Shown: piece by piece, positions 1-5,998 of the stretch
Layout of the letters: each line of letters starts with the position of its first letter
Position numbering within the stretch: position 1 is the first letter of the stretch
Program-made: the position numbers and the translations under genes
The notes under the pieces: generated by a model
What the model saw: the letters and a program-made list of their open reading frames with translations, nothing else
Told to the model about the DNA's origin: nothing
Databases searched by the model: none
Assembly (NCBI GenBank): GCA_937873435.1
Contig: CALMWM010000143.1
Location: 1 to 7,972 of the forward strand
DNA: 7,972 nucleotides
Source of the DNA: an uncultured Gallionellaceae bacterium
GTDB lineage: Bacteria; Pseudomonadota; Gammaproteobacteria; Burkholderiales; Sulfuricellaceae
Direction: 5' to 3'

Positions 1-423
1 CCTTTCAAGTTCATGCTTACGGCCAGAGCCGAAAACTATTTGCTTGGAAGAAACGATTTGAAAGACACCATCAATCGTTTGCAGGCCTATCAAGAGGCGG
101 GGGCGGATGTTCTTTTTGCTCCGGGCCTTCAAAATAAGGAAGACATAGCTACGATAGTTAGTGCCATTGATCGTCCATTGAACGTCATCATGGGCTTTCA
201 GGGTATTCAACTGGATATGCCGCAGCTCGCGGCATTGGGGGTTCGGCGTGTCAGTGTGGGCGGGTCGTTGGCTCGCACTGCATATGGGGCCTTGAAGCGT
301 GCCGGTGAGGAAATTCGCGACAGAGGCACCTTTTCCTACGCCGACAGTGCCATCAGTTCCAGAGAGATCAATGAGACATTCAGAGCTCTTTTTTCGAATT
401 CGGCATTAGGAAGCGAGAAATGA
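1..423 (+). CDS. Isocitrate lyase/PEP mutase family protein (5' truncated by window)
   Basis: This is the C-terminal half of a protein of the isocitrate lyase/phosphoenolpyruvate mutase superfamily (PEP_mutase type), cytoplasmic TIM-barrel enzymes that make or break C-C or P-C bonds next to a carboxylate using Mg2+. The reading frame is open from base 1, and the residues before the first Met (PFKF) continue the family pattern, so the ATG at 13 is internal. Visible signatures are the strand ending TARAEN, where the family keeps an Arg and an acidic residue at the active site; the helix-strand unit GADVLFAPG; the strand PLNVIMG; and GVRRVSVGGSLARTAYGAL near the end of the barrel. Roughly half of a usual 260-280-residue protein is missing upstream. 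Its stop overlaps the next start by 4 bases (ATGA), so the two are probably translationally coupled. The substrate cannot be told from this part: lyase, mutase, hydrolase and decarboxylase activities all occur in the family. Confidence 0.88.
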   Translation, partial: PFKFMLTARAENYLLGRNDLKDTINRLQAYQEAGADVLFAPGLQNKEDIATIVSAIDRPLNVIMGFQGIQLDMPQLAALGVRRVSVGGSLARTAYGALKRAGEEIRDRGTFSYADSAISSREINETFRALFSNSALGSEK

Positions 424-1358
424 CGCCGGAAAATCCGGGCCTGGATAAACAGGATGTGTACGCCACCCCTCTGACGCTAAGGGCGACAGACGGATGCCCA
501 CTGGCAGCTCATCATTGGACTCACGCATCGCATGCACCCCTGGCTGTCGTTGTCATCAACCCGGCAACGGCGGTGAAGGCGGCCTACTATCATCGCTATG
601 CGAAGTTTCTGGTCGCAAATGGTATGTCGGTACTGACTTACGACTATCGCGGTATCGGAGGCTCGCGCCTGGGCAGCTTGCGCAGCATCGGAAAAACCTC
701 GAAACTGGATTGGGGTCGATTCGACTGCGACGCGGCGTTACGCTGGGTTCGCGATAACTATCCCGACATTCCCGTTCATGTGGTTGCCCATAGCATCGGC
801 GGACTGTTGATCGGGCTTGCCAAAAACAATATCCATATCGGCCGGTGCCTCACGGTCGGCGCCCAGTACGCCTATTGGCGCGACTATGAGCAGCGGGAAA
901 GGTTCGTCATGTGGCTGCGCTGGCATTTTCTGATGCCTGTGCTGACGACGCTTCTCGGCTACTTTCCCGGAAAAGCGCTGGGCTGGCATGAAGACCTTCC
1001 AGCGGCAGCGGCCTACGAATGGGCGTTCCGTCCCGCAACGCTCGAAGCGTCCTACAGGAAGGCCCATAAATTCGGTGCAAACGCCCTTACCCATTTTGAC
1101 CGAATGACAGGAGATATCCTTGCCATCGGCATATCCGACGACCCATTTGGCACCCGTGCGGCGATCGATCGCTTGCTTGCCTATTTCAGCAACAGCCGGC
1201 GTGTTCATGTGCGCATTACGCCCGCTTCCATAGGAGAAGACAAAATTGGACACTTCGCATTCTTTCACGACCGATTCAAAACCACCCTCTGGGAAAAATC
1301 CCTGGAATGGCTCATTTTCGGGCACATTCCAGAGGGTGAAGTTCATACTCGATTCTGA
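420..1358 (+). CDS. Alpha/beta hydrolase (COG4757-like serine hydrolase)
   Basis: A 312-residue alpha/beta-fold hydrolase without signal peptide, so probably cytoplasmic. The nucleophile elbow is AHSIGG with Ser125. The acid is probably Asp240 or Asp241 in the ISDDPFGT stretch, and the catalytic His is His278 in IGHFAFF, giving the family order Ser-Asp-His. The N-terminal part has the usual first strands (AVVVINPAT; SVLTYDYRGIGGS, an oxyanion-hole-type loop). Residues of about 155-200, rich in Trp and aromatics (RFVMWLRWHFLMP...), form the cap region typical of the predicted hydrolases of COG4757, for which no substrate is established. The ATG overlaps the stop of the upstream PEP mutase-family gene, implying coupled expression and perhaps consecutive steps. 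Esterase, thioesterase or C-C hydrolase activity are all possible. The gene ends 50 bases before the cupin gene. Confidence 0.88.
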   Translation: MTPENPGLDKQDVYATPLTLRATDGCPLAAHHWTHASHAPLAVVVINPATAVKAAYYHRYAKFLVANGMSVLTYDYRGIGGSRLGSLRSIGKTSKLDWGRFDCDAALRWVRDNYPDIPVHVVAHSIGGLLIGLAKNNIHIGRCLTVGAQYAYWRDYEQRERFVMWLRWHFLMPVLTTLLGYFPGKALGWHEDLPAAAAYEWAFRPATLEASYRKAHKFGANALTHFDRMTGDILAIGISDDPFGTRAAIDRLLAYFSNSRRVHVRITPASIGEDKIGHFAFFHDRFKTTLWEKSLEWLIFGHIPEGEVHTRF

Positions 1359-1408
1359 ATAGCATTCCGATTGAATTTTGAAAAGCCGCTTGAAAAGGAT
1401 ACGCAGGA

Positions 1409-1888
1409 ATGAACGATCAAGATATTCCCGTGGCCGTCGTGGCATCGCAAGTTGCTCCGCGCACGAAACCTTCGAATTATCCAGAGCCGTTTGCTTCACG
1501 GATGAAGGGGCGTGAGAAGCGTCCCCTCGGCGACCTGTTTGGCCTGTCGAATTTCGGGGTCAATCTAACGCAACTTTTGCCTGGCGCCGGTTCGGCTTTA
1601 CGCCATGCCCATTCCAGGCAGGACGAGTTCATCTACATATTGCACGGCCACCCCGTGCTAATTACCGATGCAGGAGAAACGCAGCTCGGCCCTGGTATGT
1701 GCGCGGGATTCAAGGCCGGTACGGGAAACGGGCACCAGTTGGTTAATCGCACAAGTGAAGAAGTGAGTTATCTTGAGGTTGGCGATCGTAGCGCCGGGGA
1801 TTCCGTCCGGTATCCCGACGATGACATACAGGCGATTCTCATCGAGGGTAAATGGCGGTTTGCGCACAAGGACGGTTCGCCATATTGA
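1409..1888 (+). CDS. Cupin domain protein (COG3837-like)
   Basis: A 159-residue single-domain cupin. Motif 1 is visible as ALRHAHSRQDEFIYILHG, with metal ligands His66, His68 and Glu73 in the HxH(x)4E(x)6G pattern. Motif 2 is GMCAGFKAGTGNGHQLVN, with His109 as the fourth metal ligand and Asn113 in the H(x)3N arrangement. The metal site is therefore complete. The N-terminal lead (YPEPFASRMKGREKRPLGDLFGLSNFGVNL) and the tail (YPDDD...W.F.HKDGSPY) are characteristic of a widespread stand-alone cupin family that has no proven reaction. Sugar isomerase, dioxygenase or small-molecule-binding roles are possible. An AAGGA at 1395-1399 lies 9 bases before the ATG, which supports this start. It follows the hydrolase by 50 bases with no visible terminator and could share its transcript. 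Confidence 0.88.
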   Translation: MNDQDIPVAVVASQVAPRTKPSNYPEPFASRMKGREKRPLGDLFGLSNFGVNLTQLLPGAGSALRHAHSRQDEFIYILHGHPVLITDAGETQLGPGMCAGFKAGTGNGHQLVNRTSEEVSYLEVGDRSAGDSVRYPDDDIQAILIEGKWRFAHKDGSPY

Positions 1889-1973
1889 AGTCCGCGCAAA
1901 CCAGCAGAGCTCTGCGGCTAACATGCAAAGTCGCTGCACCGGTTAAGTACCGCCATCACATCAGGGAGCTTAC

Positions 1974-2255
1974 ATGCCACATGTATTAATTATCCATGAA
2001 GTCGAGACTTACCCAGCGTGGAAGGCTGTTTTCGATCAAGCAGCGGAGATTAGAAAGCGCGCAGGGGAAATCAGCTACCAACTGCTGCGATACGACAACG
2101 ATGCCAACAATATCGTCCATTTCTCGGCGTGGTCTTCGTTGGATCATGCCCGGCGCTTTTTCGAGTCCCCGGCATTGGTAGAGATCAGGGAAAAGGCCGG
2201 CGTAAAAGCGCCACGCTTCATTTATCTGCAAGAGATAGAGCGTGGCGTGCTATGA
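1974..2255 (+). CDS. Small dimeric alpha/beta-barrel protein (antibiotic biosynthesis monooxygenase-like)
   Basis: A 93-residue protein with the ferredoxin-like beta-alpha-beta-beta-alpha-beta pattern of the dimeric alpha/beta barrel superfamily. It opens with strand HVLIIHEVETYPAWKAVFDQAAEIRKRAG, continues with ISYQLLRYDNDANNIVHFSAWSSLDHARRFFESP and closes with strand PRFIYLQEIERG. The phrases 'W...FD', 'hxxAWSSLDHARRFFESP' and 'ALVEIREKAGV' match the ABM/'cyclase'-type small proteins. The family includes cofactor-free monooxygenases and many uncharacterised ligand-binding members, and no specific catalytic residue can be assigned here. The start is supported by AGGGAG at 1963-1968, 5 bases upstream. 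The 85-base spacer before it contains no convincing terminator or promoter. Confidence 0.75.
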   Translation: MPHVLIIHEVETYPAWKAVFDQAAEIRKRAGEISYQLLRYDNDANNIVHFSAWSSLDHARRFFESPALVEIREKAGVKAPRFIYLQEIERGVL

Positions 2256-2325
2256 ACCCGACTTTTTTTTGGTCATCCGAAAGTTGCGCTTTTGATCATC
2301 CGCAGAATTCACGTGGGAACGCGAT

Positions 2326-2916
2326 ATGTGCATTGATTCATTCCGGGTGGCAGGCAAACCGGATGCCCCAGCTATAGCAAAACTCGTCAACAAGGCATAC
2401 CGCCCGCATCCTGCCGAATCTGGCTGGACTCATGAATCCGGTTTGATTTCAGGCAACAGGACGAGCATCGGTCAAGCCGTGGCATTGATATTTGAGTTAG
2501 GCTCCGCCGTTCTTGTCGGCCTCAAGGAATCAAGGATTGTGGCTTGCGTTCACGTCAAAAAGGACGGCGGCCAAACCCGCATCGGAATGCTTGCGGTTAA
2601 TCCGCTGCTGCAAGGTCTTGGCGCGGGAAAGCAAATGCTTGCCCATGCAGAAAGATATGCAAACTCAAATTTCTTCCCCGAGAAATTCGTCATGGCTGTC
2701 ATATCAGCCAGGAACGAACTCATTTCATTCTATTTGAGGCGAGGCTATAAAAAACAGGCATCGCGAAGGACTATCCGCAGTCAGCAGGTGCGGGTTCTCC
2801 TAAATATTCCGGCCTCAAAATCGAGGTATTTGAAAAGCCGTCCAACGTTGTGGACGAAGAGTAGCCTTAATGTTCCATATTGGATTTGCAAATACCAACA
2901 GATTCACGCACATTGA
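2326..2916 (+). CDS. GNAT family N-acetyltransferase, 3' end frameshifted
   Basis: An acetyl-CoA-dependent N-acetyltransferase of the GNAT fold. Residues 7-27 (FRVAGKPDAPAIAKLVNKAY) are the usual N-terminal strand and helix. GMLAVNPLLQGLGAGKQML contains the acetyl-CoA pyrophosphate loop Q96-G-L-G-A-G101. VMAVISARNELISFYLRRGYKK is the motif B strand and helix leading into GYxxTG. As read, the frame gives 196 residues, but everything after Lys143 looks unlike the family. Adding one A to the A run at 2749-2754 restores GYKKTG, then a YPQS...SGLKIEVFEK tail and a TAG at 2862-2864, for a protein of about 179 residues, normal for the family. This could be a sequencing error, a real inactivating deletion or a slippage site. 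The ATG has GGGA 8 bases upstream and an in-frame TGA about 30 bases upstream. The acceptor substrate is unknown. Confidence 0.8.
   Translation: MCIDSFRVAGKPDAPAIAKLVNKAYRPHPAESGWTHESGLISGNRTSIGQAVALIFELGSAVLVGLKESRIVACVHVKKDGGQTRIGMLAVNPLLQGLGAGKQMLAHAERYANSNFFPEKFVMAVISARNELISFYLRRGYKKQASRRTIRSQQVRVLLNIPASKSRYLKSRPTLWTKSSLNVPYWICKYQQIHAH
2749..2754 (+). other. A6 run: apparent one-base deletion/frameshift site in the GNAT gene
   Basis: Six A's follow the Tyr codon of the GYKK motif. The frame as written continues with Gln and a tail unlike the family. Seven A's would give Thr-Gly and a well-formed C-terminal strand ending in the stop at 2862-2864. A one-base backward slip of the AAA-decoding tRNA at 2752-2754 would give the same protein, although the following codon (CAG) makes this a poor fit to the usual two-tRNA slippery heptamer. 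Confidence 0.75.
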
Positions 2917-2948
2917 TTGCCGTGCAAATATGATGAAAAACCTATGAC

Positions 2949-4238
2949 ATGCTGACCCGCCACGAAGCAAAAAAGCTTTACCGCCTGCGCTGGACCGCGT
3001 TCGGCATCGTCGGGCTGGCGTACATCCTGTCGTTCTTCCATCGTTTCGCCCCGGCGGCCATCGCCGCGGACTTGCAGCAGGAATTCGCGGCAAGCGGGGC
3101 GGAATTGGGTGGACTGGCGGCGACCTATTTCTACGTCTACACGGTGATGCAAGTCCCCACCGGGATTCTCGCCGATACGCTGGGTCCGCGCCGTATCGTG
3201 GCGCTCGGGGGGGTGATCGCCGGCATCGGGTCGATCCTGTTCGGGCTGGCGGACACTCTGACGGCGGCTTCGATAGGCCGCCTGCTGGTCGGGCTGGGGG
3301 TATCGGTCACCTTCATTTCGCTGCTCAAGCTCAACGCAGCATGGTTCCACGACCGGCATTTCGCCACCATGGCCGGGCTGTCGATCCTGCTCGGCAATGT
3401 TGGTTCGCTGCTGGCGGCTGCGCCCCTGGCTTGGGCATTGGCGTTTACTTCGTGGCGCACGGTATTCGTCGGCGTCGGCGGGCTGTCGCTGGTGTTGGCA
3501 GGGCTGGCGTGGTGGCTGGTGCGCAATAACCCGGGCGAGGCGGGTTTGCCCTCCTTGCGCGAGATCGACGGCAAGCAAGCCCATCCTCCCCATGCAGGCC
3601 ACTGGTACGACGGCCTGCTGACCGTGCTGCGCAACCGCGCCACCTGGCCCGGCTTGTGGGTGAATACCGGCCTTTCCGGCTCGTTGTTCGCTTTCGGCGG
3701 ATTGTGGGCAGTACCCTTCCTGTGCGATGTCTACGGCATGGAGCGCACCGCCGCGACCGGCTACACCACCCTGCTGCTGATGGGCTTCGCCCTCGGCGCC
3801 TTTTTCATCGGCACCCTGTCCGACCGGCTGGGAAAGCGCAAGCCGGTGATGATCGCGGCGGCGCTGACCTACTGCCTGTGCTGGCTGCCCTGGCTGGCCG
3901 GGGCGAAGCTGCCGGTACTGGCCGGCTACGCCCTGTTTTTCCTGATGGGACTGGGCGCATCGGGCTTTACCCTGACTTGGGCCTGCGCCAAGGAAGTCAA
4001 CCCGCACGCGCTGTCCGGCATGGCCACCAGCGTGGTGAACATTGGGGGCTTCCTCGGCACCGGGATCATGCAGCCGCTCGCCGGCTGGGCCATTGATTTC
4101 GCGCGCCACGACGGTGCGGCGCGCACCCTGGCCGACTACCAGGCGGGACTGGGGATCATGTTCGGCTTTTCGCTGATGGGGCTGATCGCCGCGCTGTTCA
4201 TCCGCGAAACCCATTGCCGCTATATCCACCCTGATTGA
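2949..4238 (+). CDS. Major facilitator superfamily (MFS) transporter
   Basis: A 429-residue inner-membrane secondary transporter with about 12 hydrophobic helices in two six-helix halves. The MFS motif A is clear in the loop between helices 2 and 3 (GILADTLGPRR, residues 72-82) and is repeated in degenerate form at the equivalent place in the second half (GTLSDRLGKRK, residues 288-298). A hydrophilic central loop spans roughly residues 191-230 and contains GKQAHPPHAGHWYDG. Helix 1 ends in FFHRFAPA, a pattern seen in anion and organic-acid type MFS carriers, but the substrate cannot be assigned from sequence by eye. The first ATG of the frame is used. No good Shine-Dalgarno precedes it, and an out-of-frame ATG lies 5 bases upstream. 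GC content is clearly higher than in the genes before it, so it may belong to a different transcription unit. The 32-base gap from the GNAT frame holds no obvious terminator. Confidence 0.92.
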   Translation: MLTRHEAKKLYRLRWTAFGIVGLAYILSFFHRFAPAAIAADLQQEFAASGAELGGLAATYFYVYTVMQVPTGILADTLGPRRIVALGGVIAGIGSILFGLADTLTAASIGRLLVGLGVSVTFISLLKLNAAWFHDRHFATMAGLSILLGNVGSLLAAAPLAWALAFTSWRTVFVGVGGLSLVLAGLAWWLVRNNPGEAGLPSLREIDGKQAHPPHAGHWYDGLLTVLRNRATWPGLWVNTGLSGSLFAFGGLWAVPFLCDVYGMERTAATGYTTLLLMGFALGAFFIGTLSDRLGKRKPVMIAAALTYCLCWLPWLAGAKLPVLAGYALFFLMGLGASGFTLTWACAKEVNPHALSGMATSVVNIGGFLGTGIMQPLAGWAIDFARHDGAARTLADYQAGLGIMFGFSLMGLIAALFIRETHCRYIHPD

Positions 4239-4377
4239 AGGGAAATAGCGCGGCACGGCGTTTCTATATTAGAATGCCGCCCTTTGCTGCATCTGCTGCG
4301 TTCCGCACGACCAACCAATTTTATACCTATGAAGGCAACGCCGGATTCGTTCACGGCGTAGTGGAATTTTCCGAAAC
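4239..4377 (+). other. 139-base spacer between MFS and acyltransferase genes
   Basis: This spacer contains an imperfect hairpin at 4256-4279 (CGGCGTT/AATGCCG arms with a bulged T) that lacks a following T tract. It also contains a 10-codon reading frame at 4329-4361 (MKATPDSFTA) overlapping a 6-bp stem (4338-4343 with 4354-4359). TATATT at 4265-4270 and TATACC at 4322-4327 are possible -10 boxes, but neither has a good -35 partner. The acyltransferase promoter probably lies here; its exact position cannot be fixed. Confidence 0.3.
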
Positions 4378-5478
4378 ATGAATACCGATACCACGAAAAT
4401 GCCCTGTCTGGATGCGTTCAAGGCCATCGCCTGCCTGCTGATCGTCCTGCACCACCTGGCGGTTTACGGCCCGATGTCGGATATCGCCTATCCGCTGATT
4501 TCCACCCTGCTCGACGGGCTTTACCAGTACGGCAGGATGGCGGTGCAGGCCTTCCTGGTTATCGCCGGCTTCCTTTCGGCGAAGCACTTGGCGCCGTTCG
4601 GCGTGCCGCACGGCGCCGACCCGCTCCACGCCATCAAGCGTCGCTACGACCGCCTGATCATCCCCTACCTGGCCGCGCTGACCCTGGCGATAGCCTGCGC
4701 GGCGCTGGCCCGAGTCTGGCTGGATAAAGACTACATTCCCGCCATGCCGGATCTCACGCAGTTGCTGGCGCACGCGCTGCTGCTCCACGATCTGCTGGAT
4801 CAGGATGCGCTTTCAGCCGGGGTCTGGTATATCGCCATCGACTTCCAGTTGTTCGCCCTCACCGCACTGTTGCTCTGGCTGTCACGGCGCACGGCAAACC
4901 GCAACGCCGCACTGCTGGCCGCAGCGGCCCCGCTGGTGATCGCGCTGCTGACCGTCGCCTCGCTGTTCTTTTTCAACCGCAACGATTACTGGGATAAAAC
5001 CGCCCTCTACTTTTTCGGTTCCTACGGCCTCGGCTCGCTGAGCTATTGGGCAGCGACCCGGCAGCGCGGCGCGCTGCTGCTGCTGTTGCTGGGCCTGGTG
5101 GTGGTGGCGGCCCTGCTGGTGGAATTCCGGGCGCGGATTGCGATTGCCGGCACGGTGATGCTGCTGCTGGGTTTCGCCAGGCGCTACGCGGTACGCGAAA
5201 GCCGGCCCGGACTGGGCTACCTGACCTATCTCGGGCGGATTTCCTATTCGGTATTCCTGATCCACTTCCCCCTGATCATGCTGCTCAATGCGGTCTTCTT
5301 CCATTTCCTGCCGCACCAGCCCCTCGTCAACCTGGCGGGGCTGATCCTCACCCTGGGCCTAAGCATCTGGGGCGGCGCAGTGTTTTACCGCTGGATCGAG
5401 AACCGCCGCCACAGCCACCGCACGCGCCTGCCTATCCTTGCCGGGTTCATGGCAAGCAGCCTGTTTTCGACGCTGTAA
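4378..5478 (+). CDS. Acyltransferase family 3 membrane protein
   Basis: A 366-residue polytopic protein of the Acyl_transf_3 (OafA/NodX/OpgC-like) family, inner-membrane enzymes that move acetyl or other acyl groups from cytoplasmic acyl-CoA onto sugars, glycans or other periplasmic acceptors. The N-terminus has the family signature CLDAFKAIACLLIVLHHLAV, with Asp12 and the His25-His26 pair in helix 1, followed by GRMAVQAFLVIAGFLSAKH (the 'SGFL'-type motif). A cytoplasmic Arg-rich loop (KRRYDRLIIPYL) follows, then about eight more hydrophobic segments. A late LGRISYSVFLIHFPLIM is the conserved last-helix signature. No SGNH or other extra domain is fused, so any acceptor would be handled by the membrane domain alone. 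The start has only a weak GTGGA about 12 bases upstream. The next promoter begins 10 bases after the stop, so this gene ends its own transcription unit or runs into the marR operator. Confidence 0.9.
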   Translation: MNTDTTKMPCLDAFKAIACLLIVLHHLAVYGPMSDIAYPLISTLLDGLYQYGRMAVQAFLVIAGFLSAKHLAPFGVPHGADPLHAIKRRYDRLIIPYLAALTLAIACAALARVWLDKDYIPAMPDLTQLLAHALLLHDLLDQDALSAGVWYIAIDFQLFALTALLLWLSRRTANRNAALLAAAAPLVIALLTVASLFFFNRNDYWDKTALYFFGSYGLGSLSYWAATRQRGALLLLLLGLVVVAALLVEFRARIAIAGTVMLLLGFARRYAVRESRPGLGYLTYLGRISYSVFLIHFPLIMLLNAVFFHFLPHQPLVNLAGLILTLGLSIWGGAVFYRWIENRRHSHRTRLPILAGFMASSLFSTL

Positions 5479-5488
5479 AAACACGCAT

Positions 5489-5517
5489 TTGACTTTGGTT
5501 CTAACCAGAACTAATAT
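5489..5517 (+). promoter_or_regulatory. Sigma70-type promoter of the marR operon
   Basis: TTGACT at 5489-5494 and TAATAT at 5512-5517 are separated by exactly 17 bases, a near-consensus housekeeping promoter. It predicts a start of transcription at about 5524 and a leader of only about 23 bases before the marR ATG. The spacer contains the first operator palindrome and the second covers the predicted start site, as expected for repression by steric blocking. Confidence 0.75.
5498..5511. promoter_or_regulatory. Operator palindrome 1 (GTTCT-N4-AGAAC)
   Basis: GTTCTAACCAGAAC is a perfect 5+5 inverted repeat with a 4-base centre, lying between the -35 and -10 boxes. Its centre is 21 bp from that of palindrome 2, two helical turns, placing both on the same DNA face. 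MarR-family dimers typically bind such short palindromes upstream of their own gene. Confidence 0.75.
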
Positions 5518-5518
5518 A

Positions 5519-5532
5519 GTTCTAACTAGAAC
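5519..5532. promoter_or_regulatory. Operator palindrome 2 (GTTCT-N4-AGAAC)
   Basis: GTTCTAACTAGAAC differs from palindrome 1 by one base in the spacer. It covers the predicted transcription start. With one more base on each outer side (GGTTCT at 5497, AGAACC ending at 5533) the pair forms a larger imperfect dyad of 37 bp. Confidence 0.75.
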
Positions 5533-5546
5533 CAACTGATCGAAAC

Positions 5547-5993
5547 ATGGAGCCTTCCCTCTTTCTGCCGCTGCTGCGCGAACTGACCAGCACTTACCAG
5601 GCATTCGAGATCTATTCCTCGGCGCATATCCGCACCCTCGACCTGACGCCGGCCCAATTCGACATCGTTGCCACGCTCGGCAACACCGCCGGCATGTCGC
5701 CCAAGGAACTGGGCGAGAAAACCCTGATCACCAAGGGAACCCTGACCGGGGTAGTCGACCGCTTGAGCGACAAGGGGCTGGTGCGGCGCAGCGCCTCGAC
5801 CAGCGACAAGCGCAGCCAGATCGTCCAACTGACCCCCGAGGGCGAGACGCTGTTCGCCAGCATCTTCCCGGCGCACCTGAGCCATATGGAACGCGCTTTC
5901 GCCGCCTTGCCGCCGGATGAACTGGCCGCCCTGACCGCCGGCCTGCAACATTTGCGTGCCGCCTTCGGCGCCGCCCACGATACCCTGGAGTGA
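5547..5993 (+). CDS. MarR family transcriptional regulator
   Basis: A 148-residue winged-helix DNA-binding protein acting as a dimer. The N-terminal helix (about 1-30) and the C-terminal helices (about 100-145) form the dimer interface. The helix-turn-helix runs from MSPKELGEKTLITKGTLTGVVDRL (residues 50-73), with the recognition helix at about 62-73. The wing is RRSASTSDKRSQIVQLT, with the family's Asp87-Arg89 at the wing tip. It contains no cysteine, so thiol-based peroxide sensing of the OhrR kind is excluded; a small-molecule ligand (phenolic, lipid or quinone-like) is the likely signal. It is the first gene after a promoter carrying two matching palindromes, which implies autorepression and control of the cytochrome b561/YceI genes behind it. 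No Shine-Dalgarno is evident in the short leader, so translation is probably weak, which suits a repressor. Confidence 0.93.
   Translation: MEPSLFLPLLRELTSTYQAFEIYSSAHIRTLDLTPAQFDIVATLGNTAGMSPKELGEKTLITKGTLTGVVDRLSDKGLVRRSASTSDKRSQIVQLTPEGETLFASIFPAHLSHMERAFAALPPDELAALTAGLQHLRAAFGAAHDTLE
5987..5990 (+). promoter_or_regulatory. Ribosome binding site deciding the cytochrome b561 start
   Basis: GGAG at the very end of the marR coding region lies 8 bases before the ATG at 5999. A GTG at 5990, overlapping the marR stop as GTGA, would add three residues but sits on top of this site and has no other one, so the ATG is preferred. Confidence 0.6.
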
Positions 5994-5998
5994 ACGCC

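Noticed and set aside
13..423. ATG at 13 as a true gene start.
   Set aside because: The frame is open to the window edge and the upstream residues fit the family; the N-terminal half of the barrel would be missing from a protein starting here.
2263..2270. Run of eight T's after the small barrel gene, considered as a terminator tail.
   Set aside because: No GC-rich stem lies directly upstream, so it does not form an intrinsic terminator; part of it is simply AT-rich spacer.
1880..2325. Possible integron cassette array, since the region has small genes of types common in cassettes (GNAT, cupin, small barrel) and a GTTAAGT near 1942.
   Set aside because: No matching inverse core site (ACTTAAC) precedes GTTAAGT, the other gene junctions (1358-1409, 2255-2326) contain no attC-like repeat, and two of the genes overlap by 4 bases.
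2252..2377. A 41-codon frame starting as ATGA over the stop of the small barrel gene.
   Set aside because: It runs into the GNAT gene in another frame, has no recognisable motif and no ribosome binding site of its own beyond chance.
2904..4256. Long open frame on the minus strand (450 codons) opposite the MFS gene.
   Set aside because: Its product is Gln/Arg/Gly/His-rich with no hydrophobic core or known motif, as expected for the antisense of a GC-rich coding gene; the plus strand encodes a clear MFS protein.
4256..4279. Imperfect hairpin after the MFS gene, considered as a terminator.
   Set aside because: The stem is interrupted by a bulge and a G-T pair and is followed by CCCTTTGC rather than a T tract.
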